From an uncultured Corynebacterium sp. (GTDB lineage: Bacteria; Actinomycetota; Actinomycetes; Mycobacteriales; Mycobacteriaceae), in NCBI GenBank assembly GCA_945631445.1, contig CALZCR010000093.1, positions 1 to 6,822 on the forward strand: a stretch of DNA of 6,822 bases, given 5' to 3'. The position numbers were made by a program, and so were the translations under genes. This document shows, in pieces, positions 1 through 6,505 of this stretch. The notes below the pieces were generated by a model that was not told the DNA's origin, did not search any database, and saw only the letters and a program-made list of their open reading frames with translations. Numbering within the stretch: position 1 is the first letter of the stretch; each line of letters starts with the position of its first letter.

Positions 1-460
1 CACCGGAGAAGCCCTCGTTGACCGAGCGCTCGCCGAAGGACTTGTCGATCTTCAGTGCGTCGCGGGCGCCGTTGACTTCCTTGACCCAGTTACGCAGCGA
101 GGGGGCCTCGCCGCGGATGTGGGTGGCCGCGGAGCGCAGGAAGTTCGACGACGACACGCCCGGCACCTCGGTCGGGTACTGCATGGCCAGGAACAGGCCG
201 GCGCGGGCGCGCTCGTCGACCTCGAGCTCGAGGACGTTGACGCCGTCGAGCAGGACCTCACCGGAGGTGACCTCGTACTTCGGGTGACCGGACAGGGTGT
301 AGGCCAGGGTGGACTTGCCGGAGCCGTTCGGGCCCATGATGGCGTGGGTCTCGCCGGACTTGATGGTCAGGTTGACGCCCTTGAGGATCTCGATCGGCTC
401 GGCGCCCTCCTCGTTCGGCAGGACCTGCGCGTGGAGGTTCTTGATTTCCAGAGTGGACAT
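1..460 (-). CDS. sufC: SufC, Fe-S cluster assembly ATPase (partial, C-terminus beyond the window)
   Basis: SufC is the soluble ABC-type ATPase of the SufBC2D scaffold complex in the cytoplasm; its ATP-driven dimerisation remodels SufB-SufD so that a nascent Fe-S cluster can form. The 153 visible codons start MSTLEIKNLHAQV at the ATG whose first base is 460. Walker A GPNGSGKS is at residues 43-50 and the Q-loop glutamine is Q94 in AMQYPTEVPGV, a SufC-typical context. The window stops inside NEGFSG, the beginning of the SufC version of the ABC signature (usually FSGGE), so Walker B and the H-loop are not visible. SufC is normally about 250 residues, so roughly 60% is present. It is the fourth gene of the suf operon, 42 bases after sufD. 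No strong Shine-Dalgarno is visible; AAAAGAG about 12 bases upstream is the best candidate. The identification is firm from motifs and neighbours. Confidence 0.96.
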   Translation of the reverse strand, partial: MSTLEIKNLHAQVLPNEEGAEPIEILKGVNLTIKSGETHAIMGPNGSGKSTLAYTLSGHPKYEVTSGEVLLDGVNVLELEVDERARAGLFLAMQYPTEVPGVSSSNFLRSAATHIRGEAPSLRNWVKEVNGARDALKIDKSFGERSVNEGFSG

Positions 461-502
461 ATCTGTTACAGGCTCTTTTCGTTTCAGGTGACGATGTGGG
501 GA

Positions 503-1666
503 TTAGGCGAGGACGCCGAGTTCTTCGATGACCCGGTCCTCGAGGTCCTCACGGATGGACTCGACGGAGACGTTGTTGATGATCTCGTTGAAGAATCCGC
601 GGATGATCATGCGCCGGGCGTCTTCCTTCGGAATGCCGCGGGACATCAGGTAGAACATGTGCTCGTCGTCGAAACGGCCGACGGTGGCGGCGTGGCCGGC
701 GCCGGCGATTTCACCGGTCTCGATCTCGAGGTTGGGGATCGCGTCGGCGCGGGCGCCTTCGCTGAGCACCAGGTTGCGGTTGGTCTCGTAGGTGTCGGTG
801 TTGTCCGCGTTCGCGCGGATGAGCACGTCGCCGACCCAGCAGGTGCGGGCCTCGGGCTTGCCGGAGGTCGGATCCGCCTGCAGCGCACCCTTGTACAGGA
901 CGCGGGAACGGCAGTTCGGCTCCGAGTGATCCACCGTCAGACGGTTTTCGATGTACTGTCCGTCGTCGGCGAAGTACATGCCGTACATTTCGGCGTTGCC
1001 TCCCTGCGCGGTGTACTTCACGCGCGGGACGATGCGCACGATCTGGCCGCCGAAGGTGGCCACGGTGTGGCGCACGTGGGCGTCGCGGCCGACCTGGACG
1101 ATCTGGTTGGACAGGTGGATCGCGTCGGCGTCCCAGTTCGCGTCGACGATGACGTTGACGTTGGCGTTGTCGCCGACGATGAATTCGACGTTGTCGGCGT
1201 GGGTGCCGGAACCGCGGTAGTTCAGCACGACGGTGGCTTCCGCGTTCGCGCCGACCTGGACGCTGGTCGCGCCGAAGGAGGTCACGTCCTCGCCCTTGCC
1301 GGTGATCGTGATGCGGATCGGATCAGCGACCTGCTCGTTGGCGGCGACCGTCACGAGCTGTGCGGACTCCATCGACGTCCAGGCCTGGGCGGCGACACGG
1401 TCGACGGGGGCACCGGCGGTGCCGAGACGCTCGTCGTCCTTGGACACCGTTTCCACGGTGACGTTCTCGGCGGCCTCGACCTGGACGTCCTGTTCAGTGG
1501 CCGGGGCGAACTTGCCGTTATGCAGTCCGCGGATGCGGCGCAGCGCGATGAAGCGCCAGACCTCGTCGCGTCCTCCCGGGACGGCGAAGTCATCGACGTT
1601 AAACGAGGTGAACGCGTCTCCCTTGTTGTTTTCTCCGGACGCGTTCTTGACTGTTGCGGTAGCCAT
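503..1666 (-). CDS. sufD: SufD, Fe-S cluster assembly scaffold subunit
   Basis: SufD pairs with SufB in the SufBC2D complex; in E. coli the nascent cluster site lies at the SufB-SufD interface. The protein has 387 residues, somewhat shorter than E. coli SufD (423). A variable N-terminal part (about 1-100) is followed by the right-handed beta-helix core (about 105-310) and the C-terminal helical SufB/SufD signature, seen as SRGIPKEDARRMIIRGF near 347-363. H325 in GAGHAATVG aligns by motif with E. coli H360, a residue implicated in cluster formation. The nearby E. coli C358 is replaced by alanine (A323), so that cysteine is not conserved here. Remaining cysteines are C252 and C276. The ATG at 1666 is the only good start: the in-frame sufB stop lies two codons upstream. 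The ribosome site is poor, with GGAAGG about 19 and GGTGGG about 10 bases upstream, so translation may depend on coupling to sufB. Confidence 0.96.
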   Translation of the reverse strand: MATATVKNASGENNKGDAFTSFNVDDFAVPGGRDEVWRFIALRRIRGLHNGKFAPATEQDVQVEAAENVTVETVSKDDERLGTAGAPVDRVAAQAWTSMESAQLVTVAANEQVADPIRITITGKGEDVTSFGATSVQVGANAEATVVLNYRGSGTHADNVEFIVGDNANVNVIVDANWDADAIHLSNQIVQVGRDAHVRHTVATFGGQIVRIVPRVKYTAQGGNAEMYGMYFADDGQYIENRLTVDHSEPNCRSRVLYKGALQADPTSGKPEARTCWVGDVLIRANADNTDTYETNRNLVLSEGARADAIPNLEIETGEIAGAGHAATVGRFDDEHMFYLMSRGIPKEDARRMIIRGFFNEIINNVSVESIREDLEDRVIEELGVLA

Positions 1667-1672
1667 TGTGGT

Positions 1673-3118
1673 CTAGCCCACCGATCCTTCCATTTGCAGT
1701 TCGATCAAACGGTTGAGCTCGAGGGCGTATTCCATCGGCAGCTCCTTGGCGACGGGCTCGACGAAGCCGCGCACGATCATCGCCATCGCCTCTTCCTCCG
1801 GGATGCCGCGGCTCTGCAGGTAGAACAGCTGCTCCTCGGAGACCTGCGACACCGTGGCCTCGTGGCCCAGCACGACATGGTCGTTGCGGATGTCGTTGTA
1901 CGGGTAGGTGTCCGAACGCGAGATGTTGTCGACCAGCAGCGCGTCACACTCGACCTGGGAGGTGGAGTTGTGGGCGTTGGCGTTGACCTGGATCAGGCCT
2001 CGGTAGGACGTGCGTCCGCCGCCGCGGGCCACGGACTTGGACACGACGTTGGAAGAGGTGTGCGGGGCCATGTGGGTCATCTTGGCGCCGGTGTCCTGGA
2101 ACTGGCCCTCGCCTGCGAAAGCGACGGAGAGGACCTCACCCTTGGCGTGCTCGCCGGTCAGCCAGACCGCCGGGTACTTCATGGTGACCTTGGAGCCGAT
2201 GTTGCCGTCGACCCACTCCATGGTGGCGCCCTGCTCGGCCTTGGCACGCTTGGTGACCAGGTTGTAGACGTTGTTCGACCAGTTCTGGATGGTCGTGTAA
2301 CGCACGCGGGCGTCCTTCTTGACGATGATCTCGACCACGGCGGAGTGCAGCGAGTCCGACTTGTAGATCGGAGCCGTGCAACCCTCGACGTAGTGGACGT
2401 AGGACCCCTCGTCCGCGATGATCAGGGTGCGCTCGAACTGGCCCATGTTCTCGGTGTTGATGCGGAAGTAGGCCTGCAGCGGGATGTCCACGTGGACTCC
2501 CGGCGGGACGTAGATGAAGGAGCCGCCGGACCAGACTGCGGTGTTCAGCGCGGAGAACTTGTTGTCGCCGGCCGGGATGACCGTGCCGAAGTACTCCTTG
2601 AACAGCTCCGGGTGTTCCTTCAGGGCGGTGTCGGTGTCGAGGAAGATGACGCCCTTTTCCTCCAGGTCCTCGCGGATCTGGTGGTAGACGACCTCCGACT
2701 CGTACTGGGCGGCGACGCCGGCGACCAGACGCTGCTTCTCGGCTTCCGGGATGCCCAGCTTGTCGTAGGTGTCCTTGATGTCCTGGGGCAGGTCGTTCCA
2801 GTCGGTGACCTGGCCCTCGGTGGAGCGGACAAAGTACTTGATGCGGTCGAAGTCGATGCCCGACAGGTCCGCGCCCCACTTGGGCATCGGCTGCTTGTCG
2901 AAGATCTTCAACGCCTTCAGGCGCTGCTCCAGCATCCACTCGGACTCGTCTTTGAGGCCGGAAATGTCGCGGACGACTTCCTCGCTGAGGCCACGGCGCG
3001 CGGAAGCGCCTGCCTCGTCAGAGTCGTGCCAACCATAGTTATACGGGCCAATGGAATCGATGATCTGGTCATCGGTCATGTCGGTCTCAAGACCGGGTGA
3101 CGGTTTTGCTTGGGTCAT
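1673..3118 (-). CDS. sufB: SufB, Fe-S cluster assembly scaffold
   Basis: SufB is the main scaffold subunit of the SufBC2D complex, receiving sulfur from the SufS/SufU desulfurase pair and assembling Fe-S clusters in the cytoplasm. The full 481-residue protein is present. C391 in [10 protein letters not shown] matches E. coli C405, and H419-E420 in GHEATVS match H433-E434 by identical spacing from the cysteine; these are the proposed cluster-site residues. The only other cysteine is C247 in [13 protein letters not shown]. From memory this second position is where the M. tuberculosis SufB intein is inserted; here the coding sequence runs through uninterrupted. The C-terminal signature [17 protein letters not shown] is complete. 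The ATG overlaps the sufR stop (ATGA) and has AGGAG 6 bases upstream, inside sufR codons, so the start is well supported. A downstream ATG at codon 14 is less likely. sufD follows after 6 bases. Confidence 0.98.
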   Translation of the reverse strand: MTQAKPSPGLETDMTDDQIIDSIGPYNYGWHDSDEAGASARRGLSEEVVRDISGLKDESEWMLEQRLKALKIFDKQPMPKWGADLSGIDFDRIKYFVRSTEGQVTDWNDLPQDIKDTYDKLGIPEAEKQRLVAGVAAQYESEVVYHQIREDLEEKGVIFLDTDTALKEHPELFKEYFGTVIPAGDNKFSALNTAVWSGGSFIYVPPGVHVDIPLQAYFRINTENMGQFERTLIIADEGSYVHYVEGCTAPIYKSDSLHSAVVEIIVKKDARVRYTTIQNWSNNVYNLVTKRAKAEQGATMEWVDGNIGSKVTMKYPAVWLTGEHAKGEVLSVAFAGEGQFQDTGAKMTHMAPHTSSNVVSKSVARGGGRTSYRGLIQVNANAHNSTSQVECDALLVDNISRSDTYPYNDIRNDHVVLGHEATVSQVSEEQLFYLQSRGIPEEEAMAMIVRGFVEPVAKELPMEYALELNRLIELQMEGSVG

Positions 3119-3822
3119 GATCCGCTCCTCTCGCTGTTGATGTTCTCGGTCGGGATCAAAGGAATGTTCGTCGTACAGATGCCGTGCCCGTCCGTGATGG
3201 ACGCGAGCGGTTGGACGTGCACGCCGACCAATGAGGAAATTACCTCATGCTCGGCCTCACAAATTTCCGGGTGCTCGGAGGCGACGTTGGCCACCGGGCA
3301 ATGGTGCTGACAGATTTGGACGCCTGCCCCGGCTTTGGTCACCGAGGCCGCGTAACCGTGGCGGTCAAACGCCTCCGTCAGCTGCTCTGTCGTCTCTTCG
3401 ATGGACGTTTCGGTCCCGTCGGACGGCAGGATTCCGTCGACGATCTCTTCCATCCTCTTTCTCGCGAACCTGTGCACCGCTTCCGTTCCCCCGACCTCAC
3501 GCAGAGTATCGAGGGCCTCGGAAGCCAGTGTGTCGTAGGCGTGCCCGAATTCGGCACGTCCTGCGTTTGTGAGTCGATAGTGTTTCGCGGGACGACCCCG
3601 GCCGGCGCTTTTTCCTGCGCGCCAGTCGACCGTTTCCGCGAGCCCTTCATCGACCAGAATGTCTAGGTGTCGTCGGACACCTGCGGCCGAAAGGCCGAGA
3701 CGATCACCGAGACCCGACGCAGTGTCAGGGCCGTGCTTGAGCAGCAGGGTCATGACCTGGCTTCGGGTTTCGCCTTCCACGGATCGCGCTTCAGGAACTT
3801 TGGCCTTGTCATTGTTCGCCAC
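3115..3822 (-). CDS. sufR: SufR, Fe-S cluster-binding transcriptional repressor of the suf operon
   Basis: SufR is a winged helix-turn-helix repressor (ArsR/DeoR-like) that, with an Fe-S cluster bound, represses suf transcription and releases DNA when the cluster is lost. With the GTG at 3820-3822 the protein is 235 residues. The helix-turn-helix spans about 34-61 ([20 protein letters not shown], then DILVDEGL) and the wing is about 72-84 ([13 protein letters not shown]). A C-terminal cysteine set, C171, C175, C188 and C216 (spacing CX3C, X12, X27), fits an Fe-S ligand cluster. The start at 3822 is chosen because AAGGTGG lies 8 bases before it. Two other in-frame GTG codons at 3834 and 3831 would add 4 or 3 residues but overlap that Shine-Dalgarno. 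It is the first gene of the operon, overlaps sufB by 4 bases, and faces a palindromic candidate operator. Family assignment is firm; the start is less certain. Confidence 0.93.
   Translation of the reverse strand: MANNDKAKVPEARSVEGETRSQVMTLLLKHGPDTASGLGDRLGLSAAGVRRHLDILVDEGLAETVDWRAGKSAGRGRPAKHYRLTNAGRAEFGHAYDTLASEALDTLREVGGTEAVHRFARKRMEEIVDGILPSDGTETSIEETTEQLTEAFDRHGYAASVTKAGAGVQICQHHCPVANVASEHPEICEAEHEVISSLVGVHVQPLASITDGHGICTTNIPLIPTENINSERSGS
3125..3132 (-). promoter_or_regulatory. Ribosome binding site of sufB inside the end of sufR
   Basis: The minus strand reads GAGAGGAG, with its AGGAG core ending 6 bases before the sufB ATG. These bases also encode the last residues of SufR (Glu-Arg-Ser). 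Together with the ATGA stop/start overlap at 3115-3118, this decides the sufB start and indicates translational coupling of repressor and scaffold. Confidence 0.8.
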
Positions 3823-3829
3823 TGCATTC

Positions 3830-3837
3830 ACCACCTT
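3830..3837 (-). promoter_or_regulatory. Ribosome binding site that favours the internal GTG start of sufR
   Basis: The minus strand reads AAGGTGGT here, a 7 of 8 match to AAGGAGGT. About 7-8 bases separate it from the GTG at 3820-3822, while the in-frame GTG codons at 3834 and 3831 lie within it. This is why the shorter SufR start is preferred. Confidence 0.6.
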
Positions 3838-3879
3838 GCACTTACTCGTTTACCGGATCTTCGGCGTTCACCTTAAGAC

Positions 3880-3891
3880 AACACTAGTGTT
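3880..3891. promoter_or_regulatory. Perfect 12-bp palindrome AACACTAGTGTT, candidate SufR operator
   Basis: AACACTAGTGTT equals its own reverse complement. It lies about 57 bases upstream of the preferred sufR start, where the promoter should be, and about 60 bases from the mptB -10 candidate. With one flanking base each side it reads CAAC-N6-GTTC, one mismatch from CAAC-N6-GTTG, the SufR site reported (from memory) in cyanobacteria and Streptomyces. The half-site ACACT also resembles the M. tuberculosis SufR site as I recall it. Binding is inferred from position, symmetry and similarity. No convincing -35/-10 pair for sufR could be fixed: TAnnnT matches occur inside the palindrome (TAGTGT) and just after it (TAAGGT), so the operator probably overlaps the core promoter. 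Confidence 0.6.
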
Positions 3892-3950
3892 CCCTAATTC
3901 ATTCCCGTTGTCCACCAGCACGGTTTTCCTCCTCCGGCGGCCCCGGCCCC

Positions 3951-3956
3951 TAGGAT
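3951..3956 (+). promoter_or_regulatory. Putative -10 element of mptB (TAGGAT)
   Basis: TAGGAT matches the corynebacterial -10 core TAnnnT and ends 8 bases before the mptB GTG. Transcription usually begins 6-9 bases after this hexamer, which would put the start at or next to the GTG and give a leaderless transcript. No -35 hexamer is recognisable at 16-18 bases spacing. The alternative reading of the same bases is a Shine-Dalgarno (AGGA at 9 bases or GAGGA at 3 bases from the GTG), in which case the promoter lies further upstream. Confidence 0.4.
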
Positions 3957-3964
3957 GAGGATTT

Positions 3965-5569
3965 GTGCATTCCAAGTCGAGGCGATCCCCCGCCGGTTCC
4001 GTCGCTGCCGGGCTTCACGATGAAGCCTTGGCGGCCCGTCCCGCCGCCAGCGGAATCCGGAGCCTCAACCGCTTCCTCGTCTTGCGGTGGGTCGGCGCAG
4101 TCGGGGCGCTGCTGATCGGGGTCGGGGCGCTGGGAGCCGGCGCCCTGCCGGTCGTCGGCAACCCCTACGTCCACTTCCCCGCCGGCTCGTTGCTGTCGCG
4201 GATGCTCCAGACTTCTTCCGCCGTCGTGTTCATCGGCGTGGCGCTGATGGTGGTGGCCTGGGTGCTGATGGCCCCCTTCGTCGGGGCGGGCAAGAAAACC
4301 CGGGAATCGGTGTCGATGTCCGTGCTCAAGCGCACGTTCGCGGTCTGGACGCTCCCGATCCTGATCACCGCCCCCATCTTCACCCAGGACATCTATTCCT
4401 ATCTGGCGCACGGCTCGATCGTCGCGCACGGCATGGACCCGTACGCGGCCGGCCCCGTGCAGCTGCTGGGCACGGAACACCACCTGGCCCGCTCGGTCCC
4501 GTTCATCTGGGCGGAATCCCCCTCCCCCTACGGCCCCATGGCCTTAGGCATCGCCGCGGCCATCAGCAGACTGACCGGCGACGCCATCGTGTGGGGCGTG
4601 TTGGCCCATCGCCTGGCCTCGCTCATCGGGTTGGTCACCGCCGGCTGGGCCGTGGCCCGGCTCGCCAGACGTTGTCACGTCAACCCTCCCGCCGCGGTGT
4701 GGCTGGGCCTGCTCAACCCGCTCACCCTGCTGCACCTGATCGGCGGGATCCACAACGAGGCCATCCTCCTTGGCTTCATGCTCGTGGGCATGGAGGTCGG
4801 CCTCCGCGGGGTCGACCGGCTGCGCCGCGGCGACAACCGGGACGGCTGGCTCCTGGTGCTGGCCGCCGGCGCGCTGATCTCCTGTGCGGGGCTGGTCAAG
4901 GTGACCGGCTTTCTCGCGCTCGGGTTCGTCGGCATGGCCCTCGCGAAGTACCGGCACGAACGCGGCGCCCATCCTTTCCTCGCGGTCCTCGGCGCCGCGG
5001 CGGTCAAAATGGTGTGCCTGGTGATCACCACGGCGGCCGTCTCCGCGTTGACCGGCATCGGTCTGGGGTGGGTCACCGGCCAGGGCGGGGCGGCGACGAT
5101 CCGCAGCTGGATGTCCGTCACGACGGACGTGGGCGTCATCTTCGGCTGGTTCGGGATGCTGCTCAATCTCGGCGACCACACTGCCGCCGTGCTCTCGATC
5201 ACCCGCGCGATCGGCGTGCTCGTCGCGGCCGTGTTCATCGTGCGGATGCTTTTCGCCACTTTCCGTGGCACCATCCACCCCGTCGGGGGTCTCGGCGTCG
5301 GAACCTTCGTGCTGGTCATCCTGTTTCCGGTGGTCCATCCCTGGTACATGCTGTGGGCGATCCTCCCGCTGGCGGCCTGGGCCAACCGGTCCGGATTCCG
5401 CATCGCGGTGGTGGCTTATTCCGCGGCGATGAGTTTCTTCGTCCTCCCCCGCGGTTTGGCGCTGCCCCCGTCCACCGTCATCGCGATCTACGTGGCCGCG
5501 TTCCTCGGCTCGATAGCCGTCCTCGCGTTGGGGTGGCTCATTATTCGCAGATCACGGGCGATGGCCTAG
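3965..5569 (+). CDS. mptB: MptB-type alpha-(1->6)-mannopyranosyltransferase, polytopic GT-C membrane enzyme
   Basis: MptB extends the alpha-1,6-mannan backbone of lipomannan and lipoarabinomannan-type lipoglycans at the plasma membrane, using polyprenyl-phosphate mannose as donor; in C. glutamicum it acts in early backbone elongation. The protein has 534 residues. A basic, probably cytoplasmic N-terminus (1-37) is followed by about 13 hydrophobic segments, for example 38-65, 82-105, 124-140, 207-230, 243-275, 295-327, 337-365, 413-430, 441-472 and 500-527. The first large loop carries D142 in TQDIYSYLAHGS followed by MDPYAAGP, the usual place for the GT-C catalytic acid; HNEAILLG (263-270) and VVHPWYMLW (456-464) are further family-like motifs. 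Assignment rests on these features and on the position beside sufR, as in C. glutamicum and M. tuberculosis Rv1459c-Rv1460. The start is GTG. The paralogue MptA is the main alternative; context favours MptB. Confidence 0.88.
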   Translation: MHSKSRRSPAGSVAAGLHDEALAARPAASGIRSLNRFLVLRWVGAVGALLIGVGALGAGALPVVGNPYVHFPAGSLLSRMLQTSSAVVFIGVALMVVAWVLMAPFVGAGKKTRESVSMSVLKRTFAVWTLPILITAPIFTQDIYSYLAHGSIVAHGMDPYAAGPVQLLGTEHHLARSVPFIWAESPSPYGPMALGIAAAISRLTGDAIVWGVLAHRLASLIGLVTAGWAVARLARRCHVNPPAAVWLGLLNPLTLLHLIGGIHNEAILLGFMLVGMEVGLRGVDRLRRGDNRDGWLLVLAAGALISCAGLVKVTGFLALGFVGMALAKYRHERGAHPFLAVLGAAAVKMVCLVITTAAVSALTGIGLGWVTGQGGAATIRSWMSVTTDVGVIFGWFGMLLNLGDHTAAVLSITRAIGVLVAAVFIVRMLFATFRGTIHPVGGLGVGTFVLVILFPVVHPWYMLWAILPLAAWANRSGFRIAVVAYSAAMSFFVLPRGLALPPSTVIAIYVAAFLGSIAVLALGWLIIRRSRAMA

Positions 5570-5572
5570 ACT
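5544..5572 (+). promoter_or_regulatory. Putative promoter of the ABC transporter genes, -10 overlapping the mptB stop
   Basis: TTCGCA (5544-5549, 4 of 6 matches to TTGACA), a 17-base spacer, and TAGACT (5567-5572, matching TAnnnT) form a plausible sigma-A promoter at the very end of mptB. The TAG stop codon of mptB is the first half of the -10. The GTG of the next gene starts 8 bases after the hexamer, suggesting a leaderless transcript; there is no good Shine-Dalgarno in between. Read-through from mptB is also possible because the genes are 11 bases apart and no terminator is seen. Confidence 0.5.
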
Positions 5573-5580
5573 ATAGAGCC

Positions 5581-6504
5581 GTGACTACAACTTTCGACGG
5601 TGCAGCTCTGCAGCTGGAGGGCGTGGTCAAGGTCTTCGGCGATAAAACCGCCGTCGACGGCCTCTCCCTGACCGCCCGGACCGGGACGGTGCTGGCCCTT
5701 TTGGGGCCCAACGGCGCAGGCAAGACCACGACCATCGAGATGTGCGAAGGCTTCCAGAAACCGACCTCAGGCAGTATCCGGGTGCTCGGAATGGATCCGG
5801 CCACGCACCCGGAAGAGGTTCGTGGGCGCATCGGCGTCATGTTGCAGGGCGGGGGCTCCTACAACGGCATCCGGGTGGCCGAAATGATGCACCTGACCGC
5901 CGCCTACAACGCCAACCCCCACGACCCTGACTGGTTGATCTCACAGCTCGGCCTGGACGGGGTCCGTAAGACCACTTACCGGCGCTTGTCGGGCGGCCAG
6001 AAGCAGCGCCTCTCCCTCGGCATCGCACTGCTCGGGCGCCCGGAGCTCATCTTTTTGGATGAGCCGACCGCCGGCATGGACGCCCAGTCCCGCCTGGCCG
6101 TGTGGGAGCTGATCCGCGCGCTGCGCCGTGACGGGGTGACCGTCATTTTGACCACCCACCTCATGGACGAGGCAGAAGCCCTCGCCGACGACATCGTGAT
6201 CATCGACCACGGCAAAGTCGTCGCCGAAGGCACCCCGGCAGACTTGACGACGGCCGGCGGGACGGTGCGCGACGAGCTGCATTTCAGCACCGACCGTGAT
6301 TTCGACGCCGCCGGCCTCGGCGTCGACGTGACCATGGCCCGGCCACTGCATTACCGGGTGGACGCCGCGGCGACCCCGGAGCTGATCCGTGATCTCGCCG
6401 CGGCCGCGGCCGCCCAGGGCGTGCTGATCCGTTCCGTGGACGTCGCCCACCGCAACCTGGAGGACGTGTTCCTCGACATCACCGGCCGAGAATTGAGGAG
6501 CTGA
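5581..6504 (+). CDS. ABC-2 type exporter ATP-binding subunit (DrrA-like)
   Basis: This is the cytoplasmic ATPase of an ABC-2 exporter; the substrate is unknown. The 307-residue protein has all nucleotide-binding motifs: Walker A GPNGAGKT (42-49), Q-loop Q89, signature LSGGQ (136-140), Walker B LIFLDE (156-161) and the H-loop histidine H193 in ILTTH. A C-terminal extension (about 215-307) ending NLEDVFLDITGRELRS is typical of the DrrA/CcmA-like subfamily of drug and lipid exporters. The GTG start lies 11 bases after mptB and just downstream of a candidate promoter; it is preferred because homology starts at once (LQLEGVVKVFGD), although the frame stays open far upstream through mptB. The permease gene follows after one base. 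Homologues sit next to mptB in C. glutamicum and M. tuberculosis (Rv1458c), which hints at an envelope-related cargo, but that is inference. Confidence 0.93.
   Translation: MTTTFDGAALQLEGVVKVFGDKTAVDGLSLTARTGTVLALLGPNGAGKTTTIEMCEGFQKPTSGSIRVLGMDPATHPEEVRGRIGVMLQGGGSYNGIRVAEMMHLTAAYNANPHDPDWLISQLGLDGVRKTTYRRLSGGQKQRLSLGIALLGRPELIFLDEPTAGMDAQSRLAVWELIRALRRDGVTVILTTHLMDEAEALADDIVIIDHGKVVAEGTPADLTTAGGTVRDELHFSTDRDFDAAGLGVDVTMARPLHYRVDAAATPELIRDLAAAAAAQGVLIRSVDVAHRNLEDVFLDITGRELRS
6496..6500 (+). promoter_or_regulatory. Ribosome binding site of the permease gene (AGGAG)
   Basis: AGGAG within the last codons of the ATPase gene lies 5 bases before the GTG at 6506. It supports that GTG as the permease start and indicates coupled translation of the two transporter subunits. 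Confidence 0.75.
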
Positions 6505-6505
6505 C

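Noticed and set aside
461..502. Possible internal promoter or structured element in the sufD-sufC gap, including CTGTAACAG
   Set aside because: No convincing -35/-10 pair or stem with a usable loop is present; the symmetry is short and has a one-base centre.
119..3100. A 993-codon open frame on the plus strand antisense to sufC, sufD, sufB
   Set aside because: Its translation is Val/Asp/Gly/Leu-rich low-complexity text with no motif, as expected from the complement of GC-rich codons. The minus-strand suf genes explain the region fully.
3931..3950. GC-rich run with GGCCCC repeats upstream of mptB, considered as a terminator or regulatory stem
   Set aside because: No complementary stem followed by a T-tract in either direction, and divergent genes need no terminator here.
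4100..4132. Direct repeat GTCGGGGCGCTG (4100-4111 and 4121-4132)
   Set aside because: It encodes repeated Val-Gly-Ala-Leu in the first transmembrane helix of MptB. Codon bias and helix composition are enough to explain it.
4544..5403. Two long minus-strand frames opposite mptB
   Set aside because: Their composition is typical of antisense shadows (His/Asp/Gln-rich or Arg/Pro/Ser-rich), and the plus strand encodes a coherent membrane protein here.
4087..5580. Upstream extension of the ABC ATPase frame by about 498 codons through mptB
   Set aside because: The extension is an Arg/Pro/Gly-rich shadow of mptB in another frame. ATPase homology starts within a few residues of the GTG at 5581.
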